Positions 1 to 7,570 of a stretch of DNA of 40,972 nucleotides are shown here, in pieces. The notes under the pieces are model-generated. The model had not been told where the DNA came from and searched no databases. It saw only the letters and a program-made list of their open reading frames with translations. The stretch covers positions 1 through 40,972 of the forward strand of contig CAZOJJ010000026.1 of the NCBI GenBank assembly GCA_964580105.1, in the 5' to 3' direction. Source of the stretch: CAZOJJ01 sp964580105. Lineage in GTDB: Bacteria; Bacteroidota; Rhodothermia; Rhodothermales; Rubricoccaceae. The position numbers were made by a program, and so were the translations under genes. Each line of letters begins with the position of its first letter. Positions within the stretch are counted from its first letter, which is position 1.

Positions 1-103
1 GGAGTGGAGGAGTGGAGGAGTGGAGGAGTGGAGGAGTGGAGGAGTGGCGGAGTGGAGGAGTGGAGGAGTGGAGGAGTGGAGGAGTGGAGGAGTGGAGGAG
101 TGG
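1..103. repeat. 8-bp tandem repeat array at window edge
   Basis: About 13 uninterrupted copies of GGAGTGGA run from the first base, with one variant base near position 48. The period of 8 is not a multiple of three, so the repetitive reading frames across it are not proteins. The array starts at the very edge of the window, so its full length is unknown. It lies about 80 bp beyond the stop of the arginine decarboxylase gene. Confidence 0.95.
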
Positions 104-183
104 GACGGGGTCGTCGGAAAATGTTCCCCTTCCTTTCCTCCTCTCTTCCTTTCCTCCTCGCTTCCATTCCTTCGTTCGGGCGT

Positions 184-2325
184 TCAGTCGAGGTCGGCGG
201 AGCCGTTGCCGGGTTCGGCGGGGCGGGTGTGGGAGGTCTCCGGCTCGTAGTAGGTGTAGGCGTCGAAGAACCGGCGGTACTGCTCCAGGACGGCCGTGGC
301 GGCCTTCGGCTTGATCGCCTCCTCCTTCGTCTTGCGGCGGAGGAGGCGCTGCGTCTTCTGGAGGAGGTCCGGCGGGAAGTACTGCACGCGGGCGAGCATC
401 TGCTCGATGGTGGTGCCGGGGATGTGGTTCTCGACGTAGTAGTGGCCGGGTTCGTCGGCGTCGGCGTAGACGTGCACCTCGGTGACGCTGCCGAAGAGGT
501 TGTGGGTGTCGCCGAGGATGTCCTGGTAGGCGCCCATGAGGAAGACGCCGAGGAAGTAGCGCTCGCCCTCGCGCAGCCGGTGGAGTTCGAGGTAGCGCTT
601 GCCGCCGTCGGGCGAGACGAACCGGCTGATCTTGCCGTCGGAGTCGCACGTCAGGTCCACCAGCGTGGCGCGGCGCTGCGGCTCCTCGTCGAGCCGGTGG
701 ATGGGCATGATGGGGAAGCGCTGGCCGATGGACCAGTAGTCCATCATGGATTGGAAGACCGAGAAGTCGCACAGCACCTGGTCCACGAGGAGGTCGTCGA
801 GCTCTTCGAGCTCGGCGGGGAGCCAGTCGGGCTCGGCGCGGTGGATGCGGCGGTTGATGGCGGTGCAGACGGACCAGTAGAGCCGCTCGGTGAGCGCCTT
901 CTGTTCGAGGTCGAGGTAGCCGAAGCCGAAGAGGGCGTCGGCCGCGCGGCGCTGCTCGACGGCGTCGTGGTAGGCTTCGAGCAGCCGCCCGAGGCTGAAG
1001 CGCTCGTCGCTCTCGAACCGGACCTCCTCCCACATCCGGTGGAGCGTCTTGACGATCTCGTGGTCCTTCTTGCGCGGCGTGAAGTCGGGGTCGGCCTTGA
1101 GCTTCGTCGTGGCCCCGAGCGCCTCGACGATGAGGACGGAGTGGTGGGCGGTGAGGGCGCGGCCGTTCTCGGTGACGAGCGTGGGGTGCGGCACGCGCTC
1201 GGCGTCGCACACCTCCTGGACGGCATAGACGATGGCGTTGGCGTACTCCTGCATCGTGTAGTCCACCCCGCCGCGCCCGCCGCCGAGCGGCATCGCGTCG
1301 TAGTTGACGCCGAGGCCGCCGCCGGCGTCGAGGTACTCGATGGGCAGGCCGCGCCGGACGAGCCCGGCGTACACGCGCGTGATCTCCTTGACGGCCGCCT
1401 TGAGCGCCTGGATGTCGGCGATCTGGCTGCCGAGGTGGAAGTGGAGCAGCCGCAGGGATTCCACCTGGCCCGATTGCTCCAGCCGCTCGACGATCTCCAG
1501 CAGCTCCGGCGTCGGCACGCCGAACTTCGACTGGTCGCCCGAGGAGAGTGCCCACTGCCCGGCGCCGACGGTCGAGAGGCGAACGCGGAGGCCGAACCGC
1601 GGCGTCAGGCCCAGCTCGCGGCCCAGGCGCATGATCGCTTCGAACTCGTTGAACTTCTCGACCACCGGGACGACGTTCTTGCCGAGGCCCTGGAAGGTCA
1701 GCATGAGGCGGAGCATCGCCTCGTCCTTGTACCCGTTGCAGATGAGCAGCGTCTCGTCGTCGTCGAGGTGAGGGAGGGTGGCGACGAGCTCGGCCTTCGA
1801 TCCGCACTCCAGCCCGAACCCGTAGGGCCGCCCCGCCTCGAGGATCTCCTCGACCACCTCGCGGAGCTGGTTCACCTTGATCGGGTAGACACCCGAGTAG
1901 CGGCCCTGAAAGCCGGACTCCGCGATGGCCGCGCGGAACGCCTCGTTGAGCTGGACGACCCGCGTGGTCAGCAGGTCCTGGAACCGAATCAGGACGGGGA
2001 ACTGCACGCCCTCCTCCATCAGCTCCTCGACGACCTCGTAGAGATCGACGTCGACGGGGAGCTCCAGGCTCGGGCGGACCGTGGCGTGGCCCCGCTCGTT
2101 GATGCCGAAGTAGGACTCGCCCCAGGCGGGGACGTGGTAGAGGGCCGCCGCGTCGTCGGGCGTCCACGGGGCGGGCTCGGAAGTAGCGTCGTCCGAGGCG
2201 ACGAGGGGGGCGGCGTCGTTCAACCGTTCGGGTGGGTGGAGGGCGGGGGGAGCGGGGGAGATACCGAATTTGCCCCCCACGGTTTCGACGGGGCAACGGT
2301 CCCGGCCTGCGGGCGCGCATTTCAT
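184..2325 (-). CDS. speA: Biosynthetic arginine decarboxylase
   Basis: PLP-dependent enzyme converting arginine to agmatine, the first step of polyamine synthesis from arginine; expected to be cytoplasmic. The protein is about 713 residues and matches the SpeA family along its length. The PLP-binding lysine lies in YPIKVNQ (K150). HFHLGSQ, the glycine-rich DAGGGLGV, the CNGYKD segment and the CDSDG motif near the C-terminus that contributes to the second active-site half are all present. The chosen ATG is the only one close to the conserved core. It leaves an acidic, proline-rich extension of some 20 residues compared with E. coli SpeA, so a downstream GTG or TTG start is possible. A much longer upstream reading frame exists but runs through the divergent neighbour and is spurious. 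The gene is head-to-head with a deoxyhypusine-synthase-like gene, with about 180 bp between them. Confidence 0.95.
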   Translation of the reverse strand: MKCAPAGRDRCPVETVGGKFGISPAPPALHPPERLNDAAPLVASDDATSEPAPWTPDDAAALYHVPAWGESYFGINERGHATVRPSLELPVDVDLYEVVEELMEEGVQFPVLIRFQDLLTTRVVQLNEAFRAAIAESGFQGRYSGVYPIKVNQLREVVEEILEAGRPYGFGLECGSKAELVATLPHLDDDETLLICNGYKDEAMLRLMLTFQGLGKNVVPVVEKFNEFEAIMRLGRELGLTPRFGLRVRLSTVGAGQWALSSGDQSKFGVPTPELLEIVERLEQSGQVESLRLLHFHLGSQIADIQALKAAVKEITRVYAGLVRRGLPIEYLDAGGGLGVNYDAMPLGGGRGGVDYTMQEYANAIVYAVQEVCDAERVPHPTLVTENGRALTAHHSVLIVEALGATTKLKADPDFTPRKKDHEIVKTLHRMWEEVRFESDERFSLGRLLEAYHDAVEQRRAADALFGFGYLDLEQKALTERLYWSVCTAINRRIHRAEPDWLPAELEELDDLLVDQVLCDFSVFQSMMDYWSIGQRFPIMPIHRLDEEPQRRATLVDLTCDSDGKISRFVSPDGGKRYLELHRLREGERYFLGVFLMGAYQDILGDTHNLFGSVTEVHVYADADEPGHYYVENHIPGTTIEQMLARVQYFPPDLLQKTQRLLRRKTKEEAIKPKAATAVLEQYRRFFDAYTYYEPETSHTRPAEPGNGSADLD

Positions 2326-2505
2326 TCGATCTGTGCGGCGCGCACGCCGAAGCCGGTGGAGCGGCCGGCTTCGGCGCGCCTCGCACGACCCACGTTCGCC
2401 GAGGCGAGGCTGTGGTCGTGATCGCCCGTGGCGGCGGAACAGCCGGGGATGGGCGCGGCGTTCGAGCCCTTTCCCTTCGCCTCGTTTTCTCCCGCTTCCG
2501 ATGTC

Positions 2506-3537
2506 ATGGCCGATACCACGACCTCGCCGCTCGTCGGCACCGAGTCCATCGCGGCGTTCCTCCGCCACCACTTCCGCCACTTCAACGCCGCCGCCCTCGT
2601 GGACGCGGCCGAGGGCTACCGCGCCCACATCGACGGTGGCGGCAAGATGCTCGTCTCGCTGGCCGGCGCCATGAGCACGGCCGAGCTGGGCATCAGCCTC
2701 GCCGAGATGATCCGGCGCGGGTACGTGGACATCATCTCCTGCACGGGCGCCAACCTCGAAGAGGACCTCTTCAACCTCGTCGCCCACGATCACTACGAGC
2801 GCATCCCCAACTGGCGCGAGCTCACGCCGCAGCAGGAGCAGGCCCTCCTGGAGCGCGGAATGAACCGCGTCACCGACACCTGCATCCCGGAAGAAGAAGC
2901 CTTTCGTCGCCTGGAGCGCGCGCTCGTGGACGAGTGGCATGCTGCCGAGGCCGAGGGCCGTCGGCACTTCCCGCACGAGTTCCTCTACCGCATCCTCCGC
3001 TCGGGTCGCCTGGAGGAATTTTACCAGATCGATCCCAGGGACTCCTGGCTCGTCGCCGCGGCCGAGCGCGACCTCCCCGTCGTGACGCCGGGCTGGGAGG
3101 ACTCGACGACGGGCAACATCTTCGCCGCGCACGTCCTCCTCGGCGACGTCAAGAGCCCGCACACGGTCAAGCACGGCATCGAGTTCATGACGTGGCTGGC
3201 CGACTGGTACACCGACCACGCGGGCGAGGCGGGGGCGGAGGGCGTCGGCTCCGGCGTCGGCTTCTTTCAGATCGGCGGCGGCATCGCAGGCGACTTCCCC
3301 ATCTGCACCGTGCCGATGCTGGAGCAGGACATGGACCGCCGCACGCCGCTGTGGGCCTACTTCTGCCAGATCTCGGACTCGACGACGAGCTACGGGTCGT
3401 ACTCCGGCGCGGTGCCGAACGAGAAGATCACCTGGGGCAAGCTTGGGCCGGACACGCCGCGCTTCATCATCGAGAGCGACGCGACCATCGTGGCGCCCTT
3501 GATCTTCGCCTACGTCCTGGAGACGGCGACGCGCTGA
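2506..3537 (+). CDS. Deoxyhypusine synthase-like protein
   Basis: Member of the deoxyhypusine synthase (DHS) family, 343 residues, cytoplasmic. Eukaryal and archaeal DHS moves the aminobutyl group of spermidine onto a lysine of eIF5A using NAD. Bacteria lack canonical eIF5A, and bacterial relatives are thought to act on small amines, for example making homospermidine. The family fold is clear: the N-terminal segment with LAGAMS and the SCTGAN motif, then GGGIAGDFP, and the catalytic lysine in PNEKITWGK (K312, corresponding to Lys329 of human DHS). ATG 2506 is preferred over an in-frame start 78 bp upstream because the upstream residues look unstructured. Its divergent neighbour is speA, so agmatine or an agmatine-derived amine is a likely substrate (inference). 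It ends 13 bp before the convergent methyltransferase gene. Confidence 0.9.
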   Translation: MADTTTSPLVGTESIAAFLRHHFRHFNAAALVDAAEGYRAHIDGGGKMLVSLAGAMSTAELGISLAEMIRRGYVDIISCTGANLEEDLFNLVAHDHYERIPNWRELTPQQEQALLERGMNRVTDTCIPEEEAFRRLERALVDEWHAAEAEGRRHFPHEFLYRILRSGRLEEFYQIDPRDSWLVAAAERDLPVVTPGWEDSTTGNIFAAHVLLGDVKSPHTVKHGIEFMTWLADWYTDHAGEAGAEGVGSGVGFFQIGGGIAGDFPICTVPMLEQDMDRRTPLWAYFCQISDSTTSYGSYSGAVPNEKITWGKLGPDTPRFIIESDATIVAPLIFAYVLETATR

Positions 3538-3550
3538 TCGGCCGCCGGCC

Positions 3551-4216
3551 TCAGCGCTCCTTCCCGCCGGCCTCGGCCTTCCGGTCGAGGCCCCCGGCCG
3601 TTTCCACGCGTTCGATGCACGCGAGGGTGGCGGGGACCGGGGCGACCCGGCTCAGGAACTCCCCGGGGCGGACCGTGAGGACGCGCCAGCCTCGCTCCGG
3701 CACGAACCGCTCCCGCACTTCCTCCTCGGTGACCTTGCGCGGGACGTTCGGGACGGGGAACTCGACGGCGAACTCGTGAAGGTAGAGCCGCCCGCCCGGC
3801 CGGATCGCTCGAGCGAGATCCTCGACGAACCGGTCGCAGGCGTCGGGGGTGAAGAGGTGGAAGAACCCGGAGTCCACGACGGCCCCGAACGGCGGCCCGA
3901 GGCGGGCGGGGTGGAGCGCATCGGCCACTCGGAAGTCCAGGCGCTCGGCTACGGCCGGCGGGAGGGCGTCCCGCCTCGCCCGCGCCTGGGCGATGGCCTC
4001 GTCCACGAAGTCGACGCCGAGGGTTAGGAGCCCCTGCTCGGCGACGTGGATCGCGAGGTCGCCGGTGCCGCAGCCTACGTCGAGGACGGGGCCCTCCGGG
4101 GGATACTCCGCGAGGAGGGCGGCCATGGCCGGCTGCACCGCCCCGATGTCCCAGGGGGCGGGCTCTGCGTAGACGGCTTTGAAGAAGGCGAGGGGGTCGG
4201 GGCCGAATCGGCTCAT
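3551..4216 (-). CDS. Class I SAM-dependent methyltransferase
   Basis: 221-residue cytoplasmic methyltransferase. Motif I is VLDVGCGTGDLA (about residues 44-55), followed by an acidic motif II region (GVDFVDEAI), FRVADAL, and a motif IV-like stretch VVDSGFFHLF, then RPGGRLYLHEF. The arrangement is like the thiopurine or tellurite-type small-molecule methyltransferases, but the substrate cannot be told from sequence. The ATG chosen places a TACCTTG promoter box 36 bp upstream. Longer in-frame extensions upstream are arginine- and glycine-rich noise. The gene is convergent with the deoxyhypusine-synthase-like gene. Confidence 0.85.
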   Translation of the reverse strand: MSRFGPDPLAFFKAVYAEPAPWDIGAVQPAMAALLAEYPPEGPVLDVGCGTGDLAIHVAEQGLLTLGVDFVDEAIAQARARRDALPPAVAERLDFRVADALHPARLGPPFGAVVDSGFFHLFTPDACDRFVEDLARAIRPGGRLYLHEFAVEFPVPNVPRKVTEEEVRERFVPERGWRVLTVRPGEFLSRVAPVPATLACIERVETAGGLDRKAEAGGKER

Positions 4217-4252
4217 GGAGCGGACGGGGCGTGCGTGGAGGCGCCGGATGAG

Positions 4253-4259
4253 CAAGGTA
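4253..4259 (-). promoter_or_regulatory. TAnnTTTG-type -7 box (TACCTTG)
   Basis: TACCTTG on the minus strand, 36 bp before the methyltransferase ATG. It matches the Bacteroidota -7 element TAnnTTTG lacking one T, as at several other genes here. Confidence 0.5.
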
Positions 4260-4323
4260 GGGCATCCCCCGGCCGGTGTCGTGGAGAACCCGAGCAGACG
4301 CGCCGGCCGGTGCTGCGCGCCGG

Positions 4324-4839
4324 TCAGAACACGAAGACCGACCAGCAGAGCTCGTTGCGTCGCCGCTGATCGTCGAGGACGAGCTCCCGGATTTCGGCGG
4401 GAAGCTGGGCGCGCTGCCACAGGCACTCCCGCCGACCCGCTTCCTCCTCTTCGCCGTCGGGAGCCGCCGCTCGCGCGGCCTTGATCGCATAGGCCGCCGC
4501 GCCGAGTTCGTGGGCAGCGACGTGCGCCACCACGGCGGCCTGGCCGGCCGCATAGGCGGCAAACCGGGCGGCCCCGCTCAGCGGTCGCGCCGCCGCCATG
4601 GCACTGCCGCCCGCCGCCCGCGCCTCCATCATCTTGATTTCCCCGCGCGTCCACGCCCGGATCTGCTCAAGAGCCCGGCGAGGCCGGGGATCCGACGGCT
4701 GCACCGCCTCGAAGTGGTGCAGGACGTGCTCGGCACAGGCCGCCGCCCATACGGCCAGGAGCCGATGGTCGGAGTCGGTGAGGGTGCCCCCGCGCCGGAT
4801 CGTAATGAGGCGGGGGTCGCGTTTCTTCGGCAGGATCAT
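4324..4839 (-). CDS. Imm5-like putative immunity protein
   Basis: 171-residue soluble protein, mostly alanine-rich helix. It resembles the Imm5-like family annotated as putative immunity protein: an N-terminal PRLITIRRGGTLT segment, DHRLLAVWAAACAEHVL, a central run of alanine-rich helices with HELGAAAYAIKAA, and the family ending LDDQRRRNELCWSVF. Members are predicted antidotes to contact-delivered or secreted toxins, though most lack direct proof. No polymorphic toxin, toxin delivery gene or second immunity gene is seen nearby, so this is an orphan here. It sits between a methyltransferase and a membrane protein on the same strand with over 100 bp on each side, so it is probably transcribed on its own. 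Family assignment is from memory of conserved motifs. Confidence 0.7.
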   Translation of the reverse strand: MILPKKRDPRLITIRRGGTLTDSDHRLLAVWAAACAEHVLHHFEAVQPSDPRPRRALEQIRAWTRGEIKMMEARAAGGSAMAAARPLSGAARFAAYAAGQAAVVAHVAAHELGAAAYAIKAARAAAPDGEEEEAGRRECLWQRAQLPAEIRELVLDDQRRRNELCWSVFVF

Positions 4840-4957
4840 GCCGTTGCCCTTCTATTACTCGTCGCCTACCGATCTTGCGTTTGGGCGGCGGCGCGCTCGG
4901 TGCGCTTCGACGCCCGTGGCGCGGCTCGTCCGCTCGAAACGCCGGGTGGACCGCTGG

Positions 4958-5611
4958 TTACACATCAGCCGACGTCCTCGACTCCTTCCCGATCGACCGC
5001 AGCTTCCGGCGGATGCTGACCATGAGGGCCGCGTGCACGCCGACCGCCGTGGCCAGCCCGACGAGGTGGGCGGCACCGCCCAGTCCGTTCGCGGCACTCA
5101 CTTCCATCCACGCCCAGCCGCCGACCGGAATGAAAAGGACGAGCGCCGTCCACAGTCCGGGGTTGTACCGTCGCAACGCGATTGCCCCGACGATGTGTGC
5201 GAGCGCATTCACGAGGGTCGTGTAGACCGCGATCAGCCCCAGCCCCACGTCGAGCAGACCGGCCAGGAGAAGGACGATCAGGTACATCGCCCATACCAGG
5301 CCTACGTTGATCCACATGGTCGCCCTCGGAGTGAGGACATCGCCCCCGTGCGCCACGTGTTCGTTGACAAAGCGCCGGAAGCGGTCGCCGTAGTGCTCTT
5401 CTATCTGATGGAGCTGGTAGATGAGGAGCTGCGCATAGACGAGAACGAGGGCGGGGTGCCACACGCCAACGAGCAGCGGCAGCAGCGTGATGAGAAACGC
5501 CACGACGACGGTGCCTGCGAAGGGCCAGTTCTGGTCGAGCCAGCCGAGGGCGCTCGGCGTGTCAGGCGCGACGGCGTTCTCGTTTGACGTAGCCCGTTCG
5601 ATTTCGCTCAT
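4958..5611 (-). CDS. HXXEE domain membrane protein
   Basis: 217-residue inner-membrane protein with about five or six hydrophobic segments (roughly residues 30-52, 55-70, 100-125, 130-150, 155-172 and 180-198). The signature H-Q-I-E-E of the HXXEE family (PF13787-type) lies in YQLHQIEEHYGDRF near residue 68, and further membrane histidines follow in VNALAHIVGAIALR. The histidine and glutamate pattern suggests metal binding or hydrolysis in the membrane, but the family function is unproven. The start at MSEIERAT is preferred because an upstream in-frame ATG adds an arginine-rich, non-conserved leader and overlaps a TAGTTTT promoter-like box. Confidence 0.7.
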   Translation of the reverse strand: MSEIERATSNENAVAPDTPSALGWLDQNWPFAGTVVVAFLITLLPLLVGVWHPALVLVYAQLLIYQLHQIEEHYGDRFRRFVNEHVAHGGDVLTPRATMWINVGLVWAMYLIVLLLAGLLDVGLGLIAVYTTLVNALAHIVGAIALRRYNPGLWTALVLFIPVGGWAWMEVSAANGLGGAAHLVGLATAVGVHAALMVSIRRKLRSIGKESRTSADV

Positions 5612-5642
5612 CTGGGCATCCTGCCAGGATAACGGTCGCCCG

Positions 5643-5649
5643 AAAACTA
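5643..5649 (-). promoter_or_regulatory. Putative -7 box (TAGTTTT)
   Basis: TAGTTTT on the minus strand, 31 bp before the HXXEE gene ATG; a fair match to TAnnTTTG. A second weaker match, TATCCTG, lies closer to the start codon. Confidence 0.35.
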
Positions 5650-5686
5650 GGGCGCCGCGACGTACCGAACCAACCACCGCACGCCC

Positions 5687-6133
5687 TCACACCGCGCACC
5701 ACATCACGTAGTGCGGCCCGATCCCCTCGATCTCGAACTCGGGGCCGACGGTCTGCAAACCGAGCGCGAGGTAGAAGGCCCGCGCTCCCACCCGCGCGTT
5801 GCACCACAGCACGCGGGCCCCCTGCGCGCGGACGTGCTCGTAGCATCCTTCGAGGAGCCGGCGGCCGTAGCCCGCGCCGCGCACGTCCGGCGTCGTCGCC
5901 ATGCCGCGGAGGCGGAAGGCGTCGCCCGGCGGGATCACGCCGCGATGCGCCTCGGGCGGCGGCTCCGGATACACCGTCGCGATGCCGACGAGCCGGTCGC
6001 CCTCGAAGGCGCCGAGGTGGAGCGCCTCGGGGTGGTCGTCGCCGGGGTAGACGAGCGTCTCGGGCGGCGCGCCGGGGCGGAGGACGAGGCTGCGGAGCGG
6101 GCGCGTCTCGGCGGCGGAGATCGGGCGGATCAT
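5687..6133 (-). CDS. GNAT family N-acetyltransferase
   Basis: 148-residue cytoplasmic acetyltransferase of the GNAT fold. The acetyl-CoA binding loop is visible as RGMATTPDVRGAGYGRRLLE (motif A, Q/R-x-x-G-x-G/A, about residues 77-96). It is preceded by the beta-strand GDRLVGIATVYPE and followed by LWCNARVGARAFYLALGLQ, the usual motif B that positions the Tyr acid. The substrate is unknown; relatives with this layout acetylate small amines or protein N-termini. The ATG at 6133 gives the expected family length. A longer in-frame reading upstream is low-complexity and overlaps the next small gene. Confidence 0.85.
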   Translation of the reverse strand: MIRPISAAETRPLRSLVLRPGAPPETLVYPGDDHPEALHLGAFEGDRLVGIATVYPEPPPEAHRGVIPPGDAFRLRGMATTPDVRGAGYGRRLLEGCYEHVRAQGARVLWCNARVGARAFYLALGLQTVGPEFEIEGIGPHYVMWCAV

Positions 6134-6225
6134 GGGAAGGCCGAAGAACGGAGGGCGAAGGCCACGAGGGGTACGACGCGCGGAAGTCGGGAGGCGGGGT
6201 TGGGAAGGATCGCCCATCGCCAACG

Positions 6226-6423
6226 CTACCCGCCCACGCGGTAGCGCCACGACCCGATGCCCTCCTGCGCGGCCAGGACGCCGGGGTCGTGGGCAGGATC
6301 GGCGCAGAGGGTGTCGAGCCGGTAGCCCTCCTCGAAGAAGGCGTCGTTCGCTTCGGGATTCGGCGAGGGCTGAGCCAGGGCGGCCAGCGGAGCAAAGACG
6401 GCAGCGACGAGCAGGGCGCGCAT
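6226..6423 (-). CDS. Small secreted protein, unknown function
   Basis: 65-residue open frame with a clear Sec signal peptide (MRALLVAAVFAPLAALA, cleavage probably after ALA-Q). The mature part is about 47 residues, acidic, with one cysteine and no domain I recognise. A TACTTTT promoter-like box lies 23 bp upstream of the ATG, which supports it as a real gene. The downstream acetyltransferase gene is on the same strand about 90 bp further on. Confidence 0.5.
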   Translation of the reverse strand: MRALLVAAVFAPLAALAQPSPNPEANDAFFEEGYRLDTLCADPAHDPGVLAAQEGIGSWRYRVGG

Positions 6424-6446
6424 GAGGGGGCGGTTTAGGGAAGCGT

Positions 6447-6453
6447 AAAAGTA
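6447..6453 (-). promoter_or_regulatory. Putative -7 box (TACTTTT)
   Basis: TACTTTT on the minus strand, 23 bp before the ATG of the small secreted protein gene, in an unusually A/T-rich patch for this window. Confidence 0.35.
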
Positions 6454-6483
6454 CCCCGCCGCGAGCCCCGCCATACCGGCCGC

Positions 6484-7566
6484 TTACGACTGGCTGCTGA
6501 AGTAGACGATCACCGCGATAAGGAGCAGCACCGCCAGCACGGCCAGCGTGATCTTGACCGCGCTCCACGGCCGCTCACCCTGCACCTGCCCCGTCCGCGC
6601 ATCCACCACGAAGCGGTACGGCTTGTCCTTGAAGCGGTAGGTGCTGATCCAGAGGGGGAGCAGAATGTGCTTGAAGGTCACGTCGTCGTAGCGCGTGTCC
6701 TTGTGGAGGATCTGCTGCTCGTCGCCGCCGATGTCGGCGCAGATGGCGCGGTCGATCTCGGGCTGCATCGCGTCGCAGGCGGCGCGGAAGCCGTCTTCGA
6801 GGCCGACGGTGTAGTGCTGGGTGCGGAAGCCGGCGAGGTAGGCGTCGTTGTAGGGGACGAGCTCCTGGAGCTCGGCGGGCCCGAGGCGGGGGCGGTAGAC
6901 CTCGGGTAGCGTCTCGCTCGCCGCCACCAGCACGTCGTCGAAGTCCACGTGGACGCGGCCGGAGGCGGGGTACCAGCGGGTGTGGCGGACGCGCCGCGTC
7001 TTGGTGACCGTGCGCCCGTTCTCGGTCGTGGTGTACGTCTCGGTCGTGTAGTAGTACGTGCCGCGTCGGCCGTGGTAGCGCGTGTCGGTGGCCGCGTCGT
7101 ACGTCCAGTGGGGGACGTAGAGGCCCGTCAGCCGCTCGGCCGCGCCGGAGTGGCGCTTGAGCGCGCTCGGCGCGAACCAGAGGCTCCGGAGCCACTTCGC
7201 GAACGCCTCCTTGGCCTCCGGCCGCGTCACTTTGAAGGGGAGGAGGCTCTGCGGGCGGATGAGCCGCGTCGAGGCGCCTTCGACGATCAGCGCCGTCCCG
7301 CAGAACGCGCACGCGTCGCCCGTGACGTTGGGGCCGAGCGTCGTCTCGGCGCCGCAGTTCGAGCACGTCGCCGTGACGACCTCGACGGTCTCGGCCTGGC
7401 CGGCGAGGTGGCGGACGGTCGCCTCGAAGTCGAGCTCCTCGATCACCACGTCGGCGGCGGCGACCTCGTTCTCGGTCCCGCAATACGGGCAGCGGAGGTG
7501 GTTCGTACCCGGTGCGAAGACGAGGTCGGCGCCGCACCGGCGGCAGGGGAACTGGCGGACCTCCAT
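6484..7566 (-). CDS. Membrane-anchored zinc-ribbon protein (YdjG-like)
   Basis: 360-residue protein with two N-terminal zinc ribbons: CRRCGAD...CPYCGTE (about residues 9-31) and CSNCGAE...CAFCGTA (about 69-92). A long central region has tyrosine- and threonine-rich stretches (TYYYTTETYTTT). One C-terminal transmembrane helix (about residues 335-355) leaves a few residues beyond the membrane. Proteins like this are often misnamed PriA-like helicases because of the ribbons; no helicase motif is present. It follows the SPFH gene by 4 bp and is certainly cotranscribed with it. In Bacillus subtilis the comparable YdjG and YdjI are reported to recruit PspA to the membrane under envelope stress; that role is inferred here, and no pspA is in the window. 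Confidence 0.8.
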   Translation of the reverse strand: MEVRQFPCRRCGADLVFAPGTNHLRCPYCGTENEVAAADVVIEELDFEATVRHLAGQAETVEVVTATCSNCGAETTLGPNVTGDACAFCGTALIVEGASTRLIRPQSLLPFKVTRPEAKEAFAKWLRSLWFAPSALKRHSGAAERLTGLYVPHWTYDAATDTRYHGRRGTYYYTTETYTTTENGRTVTKTRRVRHTRWYPASGRVHVDFDDVLVAASETLPEVYRPRLGPAELQELVPYNDAYLAGFRTQHYTVGLEDGFRAACDAMQPEIDRAICADIGGDEQQILHKDTRYDDVTFKHILLPLWISTYRFKDKPYRFVVDARTGQVQGERPWSAVKITLAVLAVLLLIAVIVYFSSQS

Positions 7567-7570
7567 CGGC

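Noticed and set aside
4..2421. 805-residue open frame opposite speA
   Set aside because: It begins in the 8-bp array and runs antisense to the clear speA gene; it arises from high GC and shows no domain.
184..3219. SpeA with a 300-residue N-terminal extension
   Set aside because: The extension is antisense to the deoxyhypusine-synthase-like gene and not seen in the family.
6484..7566. PriA-like helicase
   Set aside because: Zinc ribbons only; no Walker or helicase motifs, and it has a C-terminal membrane helix.
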